Below are positions 1 through 12,900 of a stretch of 64,000 nucleotides of DNA, one piece after another (position 1 is the first letter of the stretch; every line of letters begins with the position of its first letter). Origin of the DNA: Paulownia fortunei (taxonomy: Eukaryota > Streptophyta > Magnoliopsida > Lamiales > Paulowniaceae); contig CM033120.1 in the NCBI GenBank assembly GCA_019321725.1, positions 14,104,278 through 14,168,277 on the forward strand, read 5' to 3'. The notes under the pieces were generated by a model. It was not told where the DNA came from. It saw only the letters and a program-made list of their open reading frames with translations, and ran no database searches. Made by a program: the position numbers and the translations under genes.

Positions 1-193
1 GTGTTGGAAACGACTAAATCACTTATTATCTGCTTTTCAGTGTTGAAAAATTGTCAAATTGTTGAGATTTTCTGCAATTATATTTTAAGGGATGGACTTC
101 CAAGATTTCAATGGAGAAAGTCTCATGGCAGCCTTCATTCATAGAGTCAGTTCAGACAAGAAAATTTTCTGATATTTTATTATCGTATTTCAG

Positions 194-1873
194 GGGCTAC
201 TCCTAAAGGTGTTCTTAGAGTTATGGGAGTTCAAGGGCTAACAATTTACCATGTAAAAAGCCACTTACAGGTATGCACGTCATGGAATCCCTTTCAGAAT
301 GCTGTTATATGTATATGTTTGTCTTGTTGCTCTGCACCTTGCACTAATTTTATCGTCGCCAACAGAAATACCGGCTCGCCAAGTATCTTCCAGATTCTTC
401 TTCTGATGGTAGGTTGTCTTATTATTATTGTACTTTGTATACGGTGTAGATGGTAGTCATTATAAATTTTGAGGATATTTTGGAATAAATTCTCCTTGAC
501 CATTCATTTATTTATACATTTTTTGTCCTAATTTAACTTCAAGGGAAAAAAGCTGAAAAGAAAGAATCCGGGGACATGCTTTCCAGTTTGGATGGTTCGT
601 CGTAAGTGGAATCTCCCTTCTCATTTTTGTCATTCCTTCCTTGGAATCACCTATGGATGTGCATGACGGTTATATAATTTCTCCAACATAGTCATTTGGC
701 AACTATTTATGTGATATCCTCCTTCCCTCTTCTGATTTGTGCATTTGTAACTCGTTCTCTATTGTAGTCTATTTTGTTGTTAATCAATCACCCTAATACC
801 CCAATGCATGTATTATTGCGAATATAACATGACCTTTAATACAAGAAAGTTCTTTATGCTTATAGCGGAATGCAAATAACTGAGGCACTCAAGCTGCAGA
901 TGGAGGTTCAAAAGCGATTGCATGAGCAATTGGAGGTATAATTTTTTTTTTAAAAAAAAAATTCTTTGCAGCCCTGTGACTACTCTATTGGAACATGATG
1001 ATATTGAACTATGTGGGAGATTTTTTTCTATATATTACATTTGTAACCCTCCTAAGATGCATCCCTCTAAATTGTATCAACAGGACAATTCGATTTAATT
1101 AATTCTGGAGTTGCATGAGGTACTTACTGCAGTGAACTGTGGGAAATCCATTCTAAAGAGATGCAGAAATGTAGGGGACCACAAGTGTTCTTCGCTAGTG
1201 AATTTAAGATGCATGGTGTTTTATTTTACCAATTTGGAGAGGCGGGAGGATAAATGAATTTCTAGGAAGATGCTAGTGTCTTTTGTTGTCAAAGTATGTC
1301 TTCTTATGAGACTATTAATGAATCTTACAGGTGCAAAGACAGCTGCAGTTGCGGATTGAAGCTCAAGGAAAGTATTTAAAAAAGATAATCGAAGAACAAC
1401 AACGCCTCAGTGGAGTTCTTTCAGAAGCGCCTGGCTCAGGGGTTTCTGCACCTGGAACAGATGACGTTTGCCCTGAATCCGATAATAAAACTGACCCAGC
1501 AACCCCTGCTGCAACATCTGAGCCACCTTTTCTGGACAAGCCTGCAAAAGAACGTGCCCCAGCCAAGAGTCTTTCTGTTGATGAATCCTTCTCCTCTCAC
1601 CATGAGCCACTAACCCCTGATTCTGATTGTCATGTGGCTTCACCAGTTGAGAGCCCAAATGAGAGACCGGAGAAAAAGCAGCGTGGAAGAACTGATGTTG
1701 CATTCACTAAATCAGAGATGGTTCTCACCCATTCAATACTAGAGTCAAGCTTGAACCCTCCTTACCAGCAGCCACATTCGATTTTCTTGACAAGAGAGCA
1801 GTTTGATCATTCATCAGGGTTATCTGTTGGCAGCGAAAATCAGTTGGAAAGAGTCTCCGGTAGCAACCTGTAA
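194..1873 (+). CDS. PHL7: MYB-CC transcription factor, PHL7-like (3' part)
   Basis: Five exons are visible: 194-270, 366-408, 544-601, 866-935 and 1331-1873 (TAA at 1871-1873). They encode about 262 C-terminal residues. The 5' exons, with the first MYB helices, lie left of the window. Exon 194-270 carries the end of the GARP/MYB domain, including GVQGLTIYHVKSHLQ, and is followed by KYRLAKYLPDSSSDGKK. Exons 866-935 and 1331 onward carry the MYB-CC coiled coil (MQITEALKLQMEVQKRLHEQ, then VQRQLQLRIEAQGKYLKKII). The last exon adds a Ser/Pro/Glu-rich tail with a basic patch (EKKQRG). In the family the MYB domain binds P1BS-like DNA and the coiled coil mediates dimerisation; these factors act in phosphate-starvation and stress transcription. 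The domain sequence fits the Arabidopsis At2g01060 (PHL7) group better than PHR1 or APL. The five exons join in phase with no stop. The exact paralogue is an inference. Confidence 0.9.
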
Positions 1874-2890
1874 TTCGTTGTCCATGTTGCTTGCACCTTG
1901 GGGGCTGCTCATTAATCACCTTGTATGTCTAGTGTTTCTTAAATACATACCTTCATTAGGTCAAGGAACCTTATTGGTATTTAGATTTTATGAGAATTTT
2001 AGGTTTAGTAGCTTTTTATTTCAGGATGTGCTTGAAGCTTTCCTTCTAAGCGGATGAATGTTCAGATATTACCTGGTGTTGCAGCTCTGTGACCTCTTGT
2101 TCTATTTCGCCACTCAAATTTTGAGCTCCCAGGTATTTGAATTGTTCATTGACCCTATAGATGCTGCTATACTTGCGAGCAGTTTCCGTTGTTAAACTTT
2201 TCCTTGTTTCCGGTGATCCTCCACCAGTGGGAGAAAGTCGTTTGCACGGTCTTCCTGACTTAAAGTGGTGAGGTGTTGGATTCTCAGTAATCATCGCACA
2301 GGCAAATAGTACAATCAATGGGAACTGTCATCCAGTATCTATGTCTATGGGGACTCCAGTTAGTAACCAATGTGTGGAGTAAATGCATAGTATTCCGTGA
2401 GGGTAAAAAATGTGAGTGTGCACACACACACAAAACAAAGAAATTGACTTCGAAATGAAAAGTTCAAAAAAAAGAAAAAGTAGATTATTTTAAAATTGAT
2501 CTTTAGCGTGACATATGAAACTAAGAAACAAGAATATTTTATCCATTCGAGTTCGAGCTTCTTGGTCTGTAAATTAGCTTTAACAGATTGTAAAGGCACA
2601 GTAATGTTAGTACTAAATTATTACTATTTGGTGCGGACTATGATTTATGATATTGTGTGGTAATTCTCGAAAGCCAAACATAGATAGACAAGTGCTGATG
2701 CGAAATATTTTCCCCTAAGTTGAAGCTGTTGCCTAGAGGTAGAAAGAGGGAACCCGCCACCAGGCTTTCAATTCACTTCTCCAGAAACAGAATAGACTAT
2801 GTTTGTGGTTGCACCATTTTAGTTGTATTTCTATTTTCTTTTGCATTTGACTAAACCCCGCGCAACAAGAATTGACAATCAGCACAGGCT
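1874..2890. other. 3' flank of the PHL7-like gene
   Basis: This stretch holds the 3'UTR and downstream DNA of the MYB-CC gene. I see no convincing coding exon. The open frame at 2046-2318 on the minus strand has no recognisable motif and is probably chance antisense of the 3'UTR. A short CA run sits near 2421-2431. Confidence 0.5.
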
Positions 2891-2892
2891 AC

Positions 2893-3245
2893 AGAGAGGA
2901 AAAGAAACAACGCATATATTTTCTGTTTCGTTTGAGAGCAACATGATCTGAGGGAAGTAGAATTATTCATATGATTTACATTTTCTTTACCCCTCTTTCT
3001 TAAGAATCTTCTCTGGTATCTTCTTGGTATTCTCTTACTGGAAAATGACAACTTCATGAAAAAGGTTATTTCTGTATTTGATCTTCAAACAATTATGCTG
3101 GTGTATGGGACATAATAGGGGATGGGAGGCGTCAGCCTCCATGTTTTCCGGTGCCTCCGTAGAACTGGAGACTTGTAAGTTGTAATGCTGCTTTGCTGGA
3201 AGCAACTAGAAAATCAAGGGAAGAGGTCATGCATATTTTATTGCA
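2893..3245 (+). pseudogene. Inverted partial copy of the SixA-like gene (exon 4 plus part of intron 3)
   Basis: This block is a diverged copy, in the opposite orientation, of about 5726-6072. The region matching exon 4 is 3101-3225; upstream of it about 200 bp matches the intron that precedes exon 4. Since intron is included, the copy arose by DNA duplication, not from mRNA. It is not functional: the acceptor AG before the exon is TG here (around 3099-3100), and an insertion of about seven bases near 3176 shifts the frame and creates a TAA. The readable part is CMGHNRGWEASASMFSGASV. No copy of the other exons was found on this strand. Confidence 0.85.
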
Positions 3246-4062
3246 ATTTTGCCTCTAGACCTTAGAGAAATTACTCATACCTTGGGATGATGTTGTGAAA
3301 GGTCATAGCTCAACTCTTGACAGGTAAGCTGAGTAAAGTGCACTTTCCTTCACGTAAAGCAATAGTTCAGATTGGGAAGTCAATTTCTGGCTGATGTGTT
3401 ATCCTTCTGAAGTAATAACAGCACCGTGGCAATCACAGCATCAACCTTTTGTTCAATGAAGGGGACAGGTGAGCAACAGTTGCAACTTACAACACATTAC
3501 CTTGGGCCGAAGAGCTCATGCACAGTCCCAACTCGGAATATAGTAAAGCTACAAGATTATTTTTTTACGGAATATATAATATTTTAAGCATTTAAGTATC
3601 AAGAAAGATGGACTGGTAAAAACTAACAATATATGTGGAAAAAAATAAATCATGTTGAAGAATACTCCAGCAGAATTTAATGGTTCAGTCAAAATTCCCT
3701 CTCAGCTGGCTGGTTCCGATGGTCTTAAAATTTTCGTTTTGAACACCTAAAATGCCTTTCCTCAAGAGGCAACTTCATTCGAGAAATCAACTTCTGTAAG
3801 CTGAATAAACATATTGCTATGAGGGTATGCATTTCCAACGGTCACAGCTTTGTCTTCCTGCTCACATACCCAACCCTTGCAACCATAGCAAAGGATTAAT
3901 TGGTAGGGAAAATTGTAGAGCTATCTAGTGTGAAAGATGGAGAAGGGAATTTTTTCCGAAGCTCCTCTATCGCCCTCCCCTTGACTGTCCACATGCATAA
4001 AAGGAGGACAAGCAAGTGCACCGATAGCTAGGATGATAGTTTGGTCTGTGTCTAAACAAGTC

Positions 4063-7000
4063 CTAGAGATCAGTATCTGTATCTGGTTTTACAATGCCAT
4101 GCAGTTTCCAACCACCAAATCCTGCCAAAGAGAATGCCTGGAGTTGAAACAAAATGATGTTAGATGGAGATACAAGAGAAAGATAACACAACTAATTTTG
4201 AACTAAAATACTGCAGAAGGCACTACGTGCTACCAACTTCTACTCTTAGAAATGATTGGAGAATTAATGTACAAAATCAAAAGAACTCATCAGAGAAAAA
4301 TCATTAAAAATCCCAATTTAAATTTGAGGTATCAATGAAGGCTTACTACTTCTGGACCAACCTAGATATCCTCGCTCAGGCAACCAGATGAATCAACAAC
4401 ATTCACACATAAAGTTGGAGGACAATCTAAATATTCACACACACAAAATAAAATAAAGGAAGAACATCAAGTTGCAATATGTCATTTTCCTCACAGATGC
4501 AGTAAGACTGATAGATCAAGAGAGGAAGGCCCCGCTTAAGGAACGATATGCCTCACTGCCTATTGAGGAACGATATGCCTCACATATCGCTTAAGAACAT
4601 CAAGTTGCAATATCGCTTAAGGAACGATATGCCTCACATAGGTATCTTACAAGTTTCAAACCCTGAGCCTGCGACTAACGTGGAGAAGACCGCAAGAGAG
4701 ACAGCTCACCATATTTTAGATTATAATCAACTCAAGTTAATTCCTTTTGGATTAATAAATGAGATAGTTAGAAGACAACTTCCATTGTGGTTACAGGATG
4801 CACCCTTATCACCCCTGCACCCATGACAAGTTATCTCCATTAGCTTTTATCAGAACTTGGCATGGTGCTCTGCAAGCTTTTAGTGGATTCTTGCCAGTTG
4901 ACAAAGACACATAAAAGAATTAAATCACATCAAGTTAAATGGCAAAGAAATGGTATCTGAAGCTGATCAAAATACCCAGTGCTCAAACCCCCATCATCTA
5001 AGTTTTCTGGCTTTTTTTACTCGATGTTGTCCCCTTATTTAAGTGAAAGGTCTCAGGCATCAGTGCCAGGAATTGTTTCACTGCATTAAATCATACATCA
5101 CAACCCAGAGTCAGTTTTCAACTTCATAGGTTTTTTATAAGTTTCTTAGAGCTTGTTTACTAATATAGTTTGATGGTTTCAGTTCTTTGCTTCAGCCCTC
5201 CAAAGATCACTACTATTTAACAAACTATTAAATGGCTTGCCTAGGCAAGAACAGCGCATCTACACTAATTCATGACAAAGCTTGCTTTATTGTTCACGCC
5301 CTATATATCTTACCATTCCAAATAACAAGAGGTGTTACAACTTATGGATATTTTCTGAAACCATCTCACATGTCCTTTTCCTGAGCACACACATATACAC
5401 AAAGAGGTGTTGACAGCTGCCTGTCTTAAAACCAAAAAAAAAGGAACACATCTGCACAGAGAATATTGCGAATGCAATTGAAGAACTATGAGATACTAAA
5501 GTTCTAAGGGCAGTTCTTCATCTACAAAGACATTCAACAGATAATAATTACTGTTGCTATTTAACAAGAAAATAGTTTTCACAAACAGAAAGTTAGATTT
5601 TCTTTTTTCCACCCAAGCGGCATCTGTGAATTTTCATATATATAGTATACCAGTAATTACACATGTTCTAAGCCCTTTAAGATGTAAAAATTGCAGAAAA
5701 CAGTAATAAGTGTCTAAATTACAATATAGAAACAGTATGCAGGACCTCTTCCCATGATTTCCCAGTTGCTTCCAGCAAAGCAGCATTGCAAGTCTTCAGT
5801 TCTACGGAGGCACCGGAAAACATGGAGGCTGCCTCCTCCCACCCCTTATTATGCCCCATACACCTGCAAAATTATATGAAGATCCAATACCGAAATAACT
5901 TTTTTCATGAATTTGTCATTTTTCTAATAAGAGAATACCAAGAAGAAGATAAGAGAGAGATTCTTAAGAAAGAGGGATAAAGAAAATGTAAATCATCTGG
6001 ATAATTCTAATTGCCACAGATCCTGGTGCTCTCAAACAAGACAGAAATATATGTTTTGTGTCTTTTCCTTTAATAAATAATTTATTCATTGATTGTCATT
6101 AAATGACAGTGTCTTTAGCAACCAAAAAGTTAAGACTGTAAAAATGACCTTAAGAAGGTTGTCTACAGTAAATTTTAACTTACGCATAAAGATTGATTTG
6201 CTGGTAGTGATTTCAAAAATTATTGTGTTTTGGAAACACCAGAGAGTTTCAAACAGGTCTCAAGATCCACTATACTTTCTCTTAATATTTCACCTATAAA
6301 TAGAATGCAGAAGAAGCTGCCAGAACTCACATTATTGTAAGGATCCCATCACTTGAGTATTTACAGATAGCCTGTTGAAGGTGCTCCGCTGTTTGCCCGT
6401 CCATGGCCGCAATTGAGTAAAAGCTTGAAATAAAATGTACCTCGGCTTCCAAGAAAGCTCGCACTTGCTCCTGCATAATTTTCAATGTTTCCCGTGTTCT
6501 CTGTGCATCACTACAGCAATGAATATAAACTGAATACATAATTGAAATCATGGATTCAATTTATTTACTCAATTACACTAAAATTAAGAGGTAACTCCCA
6601 CCTAGATAATATAAGTTCAGGAATCCAACCCAACTGCTCAAGTTTCTGCGAGAGTTTGACAGCATCAGCTCGTCCGGATTTACTCAAAGGCCGATCATGA
6701 TCTATTAGATAAAAATAATAATTATCTACAATTAACTTATTGCTAAAGCAAAATATTTTTTATTGATTATATTTTTAGATGATAACATCTAATGAAGCCC
6801 AACAGGAGAGGAATTGAAGCTCAGAATCAATCTTCTCCAAATTCATTGTGAATATAATCCTAACAACATCACTGACAGATGAAAATTAACAATGACCACT
6901 ATTGCCACATTATCCACGCTTGTCTTTTTTTCCCTCATTGTTTTTATTTTTTTATTTTATTTTGTCTATTTATTTATTTTTTGAGGGGGGGTGTTAACTG

Positions 7001-7328
7001 CGAATTATCTGCAATCATTGTCAATGCATAAAACAATCATAAAATGGTGCCATTTCGAGTTATAAAGTGACCAAATATAAGTACCTCTGAGGGAACGGTT
7101 TTCCCAAGAACTCTTGGCGTGGCGGAGCAATATGAGGCGGCGGGCAACGGATTCCTGCGGAATCTCCGCCGAGGCCTGGTCTTCCGCCGCCTCGATTACT
7201 AGCGAATTCCTGATCGAAATCAATGGTCTCCTTCCAGTTCGGGTTATCGCGAAGCAGGGAAATCGTAATGCGGTGGTGTTGGTGACTGGAATCAGCGCGG
7301 CGGCACTCATGGCGGTCAAAATTCGCAA
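4063..7328 (-). CDS. SixA-like histidine phosphatase, phosphoglycerate-mutase fold, probably plastid-targeted
   Basis: Exons on the minus strand are 7328-7085, 6701-6602, 6510-6331, 5863-5746 and 4137-4063 (TAG at 4065-4063), giving 238 residues in one clean frame. The first 60 residues are rich in Ala, Thr, Arg and Ser with few acids at the start, as in a chloroplast transit peptide. The catalytic RHG-type motif is RRLILLRHAKSSW (His70), followed by HDRPLSKSGRADA. A second histidine is in CMGHNKGWEE (His179), as expected for the two-histidine active site. It resembles Arabidopsis At3g52155 and bacterial SixA, which removes phosphate from phosphohistidine; the plant substrate is not known to me. 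A second in-frame Met lies at residue 7. Intron 4 (4138-5745) is long and carries a short repeat cluster. A broken inverted copy of exon 4 lies about 0.8 kb past the stop codon. Confidence 0.88.
4537..4645. repeat. Short tandem/dispersed repeat cluster in intron 4 of the SixA-like gene
   Basis: The word GAACGATATGCCTCAC occurs three times, near 4541, 4568 and 4622, each preceded by a variant of CGCTTAAG or ATTGAG. A second word, GAACATCAAGTTGCAATAT, occurs near 4462 and again near 4594. The array makes an open frame with a repeated RNDMPHI motif, but it sits inside an intron and matches no known protein, so I treat it as noncoding. Confidence 0.7.
5726..6072 (-). repeat. Right arm of the inverted duplication (intact exon 4 and flanking intron)
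   Basis: This is the partner of 2893-3245. The arms are roughly 350 bp each, about 80-87% alike by eye over the exon and neighbouring intron, and about 2.5 kb apart. This copy keeps the splice acceptor and the open frame, so it is the functional one. Confidence 0.8.
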
Positions 7329-9946
7329 AATTTTTGCTCAAAACGATATTTGGTCTCAGACCTTGTTCACCAATTTTAGCAGTTTGTTTTGTTTCGCTGC
7401 GTCCTGACAATTCGAATGCTGGAAGTGTGCGATTTTGAAGCCCGCGCTTTTCTCCAACACGACTTTACTCTCGGAACCTTTCAAGTCTCAGGGTGGTGGT
7501 GTTTTTTTTTTTTTTTTTTTTTTGTGTACAGGATGTTATGCATAGTTGCAGAGCTTTTTTAAAAAATAATTTCTAATTATCATTCTTTTACAAATATGTC
7601 CTATATTATTATTTCTAGCAACATATATATTATTTTAAAAATTAATCATGTCCAAACTATCATTATTTCAAAAATATATGGCCCGTAGTAGTGACATATA
7701 TATTATCATAATTTTTTTTTTAAATATTACTCCTAAGAAAGAGCGGAAAGCATAATTACAAGAAGAATGAGGGGGATTTGGACATGTATTTAATTATTAA
7801 ATTTTAAATACATTACTATGAACTTATAATGTACGAATATAAATATGATAAAATAGATATTATATGATGTGAATATGAAATATAATAATTTTGAATTATA
7901 AAATTCTTATATGATTAAATGTTGTTGGTGTGACATGATATAGAAAATTATTATTATAAATTAAATCAACAACTTTCTCGCAACAATTATACCACTTCAC
8001 AATCTTATTTATAACACTCACCAAACCAAGTAATCGACACAAAAATATTAGATATATATGTTTTAAGTTTTAAAAATCAACACACCATAATAAATCAATC
8101 AACTTATCTATTTATATTTGGGAAGTTGTATTAGTTCACAATATTTCCAACATCTTTGTCTATTTTCTCCATCCAATTCATTATACTAAATTCAATTTTT
8201 CTTATAACTCCCCAAATTCTCTAACTTTTCAAAATTTATCTTTATTTAAAGCAAAGACATAGTCTATTAAGATAAGTTTATAATATTAATAATTACTCAA
8301 ATGTTTATTTTAGTTAACATTTTTATATACTCTCTTCACTTTATTTTCTTTTTTTCCAAAAACATTTTATGATTCTATAATAATAATATGATATTACTAC
8401 GTGTCACCTCCTATTATGAGGATAAATACTTACGGTGCTTTGGGATAAATATTTTAGGAAATGTGTTTTAGGAGTATGAGTGGAAATATTTGAGAAATAA
8501 AAATATATTTGAATGAGTTTTTAAAAAATAATGATGTAATGTATATTTTTTAATATATTTTTTTATTGTTTGATTAAGGGCATTATATCAAATTTTTATA
8601 ATATTTTATTTATTATTAAATTAAGATAATGATGAAAAAAAAAACATATAAATACTTCAACAAATATATTAATATACTGCGGGAGAAATAGAGAAATAGA
8701 CCATATCAAACTTAGTAAATTATTTGTCTCACTTTTATTTTGTTATCGGAAAAATTACAAAGATTTACAAACACTGAATACATTAAATGTCGATGATATT
8801 AGAAAATATATGAATATTAAAAATATATTTAGATAAGTTATTCTGAACTGATATTTAGGAGGTTTTTACATTTATAATTTTGTCTAATAAAAAAATATAT
8901 TTATTTTAAAATAATATTAGGAAGATATATATCATTTATATATTTTTTATAATAATTAAAATATATGTAGTTATATTATTTGCATTGATATAATGATTGG
9001 AATAATATATAAAGATTTCAGAAATTTTTATAAGTAAATATTCATTCTATAATGTTATAAAAATAACGTTAATCTGAAATACATGTTTTTATTTCGCAGT
9101 AAACAAAAAATAATTTTAGAAAATGAAACCAACAATACATACCGCAAATTTTTTACGAATTTTATTTACTAGAATCGAATTATTTACTGAGAATAAAGAA
9201 TGACCGCCTGGGAGTCGTAGATCATAATTTAAGCGCTGTCCGGATTGAGCTATGGGACAGATAGCCATCGCTGAATTTAATCCAAGGCACGGAGATCTCG
9301 GCCTAATCCCATCGATCGGAGTCTCGAGACTCTGATTGTTGTTATTTTTTTTGTTCGACAATCAGTTTCTCGTTCTAAAAATATATCAAACAGAAGGAAT
9401 TGAAGGTCAGAATTAAAAGTTTTTATTTTTAATTTTATTGTTTGGTGTAGCTCAACTTTGGTTATCTGTACTGTGTTGTTGATTTTTTTTTTTCGTTTTA
9501 TTTACTTATTTTTTCTGATTAGGGTTTCGTTAGTGAGAGCGGAGTAGTTCTGGTGGAATTCTTTCATTAATTAACTATTTGTTTTGTTTTTCATGTCTTA
9601 TCTCAGTTTGATGCTTTGAATTCTATTTAGTTACGACACTTTTCCTTTTGAGTTCCCGGAGATTTGCTTTGTTATTTTTATTTATGGAAATTTTCAAGTT
9701 TTGACTTTCTCATGGCGATTGCAAGCGGATTTATTGTATGATTCAGTGTTTTTTCCATTTATTAATTTACTTACAATTGGTACACAGAAGCTCGTTTGCC
9801 CACTATAATCCTGTGAACTGAAGTTTTAGTTTTTTCTTCCTTCTCCAGGTGATTGTATATGTGGTCAAATTGTTAGATATTGCTTTTTGTGCATCTAAAA
9901 AGTGAGTGAAGTTGAATATTAAGAAATTTCCTATCAAGAGGAAGTT
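7329..9946. other. AT-rich intergenic region between divergent genes
   Basis: This is the shared upstream region of the SixA-like gene (minus) and the WD40 gene (plus). A run of about 20 T lies at 7502-7523. From about 7550 to 9110 the DNA is very AT-rich with no gene. A GC-richer island at about 9200-9340 with a tRNA-like A box is probably near the transcription start of the WD40 gene. A 5'UTR intron ending at TTCTCCAG near 9849 is possible. Confidence 0.5.
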
Positions 9947-12900
9947 ATGGATTATGTGGATGGTGACTATGAGATGGGCGAAGTAGACGAGGATATGTAT
10001 TTTGCTGGTAGAATAATGGGAGACTCAGAGTCCGATGAGGAGGACGAGGATGGATATGACCATTTGGTCAGTTCAATCTGCACTCACCATACTCAAATAA
10101 TTAGTATAATTATTAACTTTGAAATTTTCATTTCTTATGTTTTGTTTGTTGGTTTTGGTTATTGGCAATGTGAATTAACTGAAATGTGGGATTAGGACAA
10201 TAAGATTACGGATACTTATGCTGCTGAGGCGCGGAATGGGAAGGATATCCAAGGAATCCCATGGGAGAGGTTAAGCATATCCCGGGAGAAGTATAGACAG
10301 ACTAGATTAGAACAATATAAGAATTATGAGAATATACCCCAATCTGGAGAGGGATTGGAGAAGGTAACATTCAGTTTCAAATGGTAGCAAAACTGAGTTG
10401 GGTTAATTTCTTCATCTTCATTGACATATTAAGTGATCTAAGTTTTCCTTTTGGATTTGTTAGGAATGCAAGTTAACAAGGAAAGGTGGTGTATATTATG
10501 AGTTCTGGCAGAACACCAGATCTGTAAAATCAACCATTCTTCATTTTCAGGTAAAGAGATATGCTTTGTTTTGATATTTTCGGTTGTTTCCTTTTGAGTG
10601 GCTCTAAATTGATTTGTTGGTTCAGTAGTAGCTTTCAGTTGGTTTTGCGCATTTAATTTTAGCCATTGCACATAATGCATTCCTCTATTAAAATTAAGTT
10701 AGATTGTGCTGTTGCGCCAAATAGATCAACTGAGTTTGCCTGCAGCAGGATGGGACAGATAGAGGACTGTGTATTGACCTGCATTGTGAAACTTTTAAGT
10801 TATAATGTAAGATTTAAGAGGGATCTGATCTTTTCTAATACTCTAGAGCTGGATTCTGATTTAAGCTAGTAGTTCTTTACGTAAACTGATCACCCATTAT
10901 GCAAATATGTGGAGATCTGGGGTAAGGAGATGCTAGTTTTATGTCATTAGCTTTTCTGGGATGTTTTTTCATTTTTCATCTTCTTTCCTTGCTACAAGGT
11001 GGGTCCTGGCCAAGTGACCAGATGGAACACAATGTTTTTTGCTCTTTCTTTCTTTCTTTTTAATTTATTTCTGTTGTATGTTTTCTTCTTTCACTTGGGA
11101 GTAGAAGTGCTGAGTGATTACATTTTGTTGTCTGAGATGATAGAAGAATCTGTTTTGAATATATCAAGTGGTACAGTTCTTTTTGCTGCGAAAGGGAGCT
11201 TCTCATTCCTAGTCTAATTTAGAATTTCATCCAGTAATCTTGTCACAACACCCTAAGAAAGTTGAAGGGCAGAATCTTTTAGTAGGATATAGATGCTAAT
11301 CATGCTTGGACTCTTGGAGTCTTCAGCTTCCTGTTGTAGGTATTATTTAGTGAACTATAGATTTGAATTTTGGTTTCTTTTGATGACGATGCTGTTAGAA
11401 TAATTCATTAGATGTTGTCACCTGTCATATATTGTAATATGCTTGGTGGGCATCTTTATGGATTATATGGATGTGACTTTTCTTCAAGTTGCTGTCTGTC
11501 ATTGCAGTTGAGGAATCTGGTTTGGTCGACGTCAAAGCATGATGTATACCTCATGTCTCATTATTCAATAATTCATTGGTCTTCATTGAGTTCCAAGAAG
11601 ACTGAAGTTCTTAATGTTTCGGGTCATGTGGCTCCCCGTGAGGTGCATCTCTTACAAGGATCATATGTTCGTTTAAGTTATATTTTCATGTTTCCTTTTG
11701 GGTATTATTGTACCTGGTCTGATTTATCTCTTTTTATAGAAACACCCGGGGAGTTTACTGGAAGGATTTACTCAGACACAAGTAAGTACTCTGGCAGTCC
11801 GTGATAATTTGTTGATTGCTGGAGGTTTCCAGGGGGAGCTTATTTGCAAGGTAAGTCTCTGTCTTGATGAAAGCTTTGTTATGATATGTGCTTTCCCACA
11901 CTCAGATATGGTGCATCTCCTTTAAGGCTTTTACTGCTGATAACATCCATCATAACTATTTCTTTTAATGCTTGAGGACCTTGGGCACGAACTTGATCAT
12001 TGTTTCTTTGTTAATGTCTTCTTCTGGTCAAGAGATTAGTCGATCTGGTCAAGTTATGATGAAACTCTGTGTTTTCAGCTACATGATCTCTTCACTTTGA
12101 TTTTATTCCCCTCATATAGGTAATAAAAAACTACAAACTACTCGGCTTACAGATCATGCTAACAAGGAGATGTTCTTTTTCGATTAATGAGCAATAATAG
12201 TGGCTCCTTTTTGAATCTTTCTTTTCTTCTGTTGATAGCTGGATGAAGCATTCCTCATTTGATGCAGGATCTAGATCGACCTGGTGTTAGCTTTTGTACG
12301 AGGACAACTTATGATGATAATGCTATCACAAATGCAATTGAGATCTATCATGGTCCAAGGTGAAACTCATTCTCCATCTTGACACCAATCCAATTTCTCG
12401 TTTTTCCTAGTCTCTCTCTGAAGCAGAAATTAGATATACTGCAGCATTATATAATTGAGGGAAATTCCATGTCACCAATTTGGGCACTATTCAAGTGAAT
12501 TTACAAGCCATTAGATATGCACATGATGATGTCATTAGTTAAAATGTTAATACGATTATGTATAATGCAAAGATTCACAACCTAACTTGGTAATATCCAA
12601 GTGGGCAGCATCTAATTAGCCCATAATTGAAAAGGGCCTAATTGGTGTCTTTGATCTGTTACTTACAACCAATTGAATTACAACATGTCTTAGGTGGTTT
12701 GAACTTCTAGCATCAAACTTCTCTCATCTCTTCTCTCACATTTTCCTTTTCTTTATCTATCCCATTTTTTTTTATCACATGGTAGTTTTGCTACTCTTAA
12801 CTTTTCTCCTCTGTCCTCTTTATATTTTCTCCATCTTTACCTCTCTAATTTCTTTTTTTTTTTTTCAGTCAAATTAGATTTTATCTTATTTTTTGACTCA

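Noticed and set aside
11782..11797. Tiny intron GTAAGT..GGCAG inside WD40 exon 5
   Set aside because: Sixteen bases is far below any plant intron, and removing it would break the frame.
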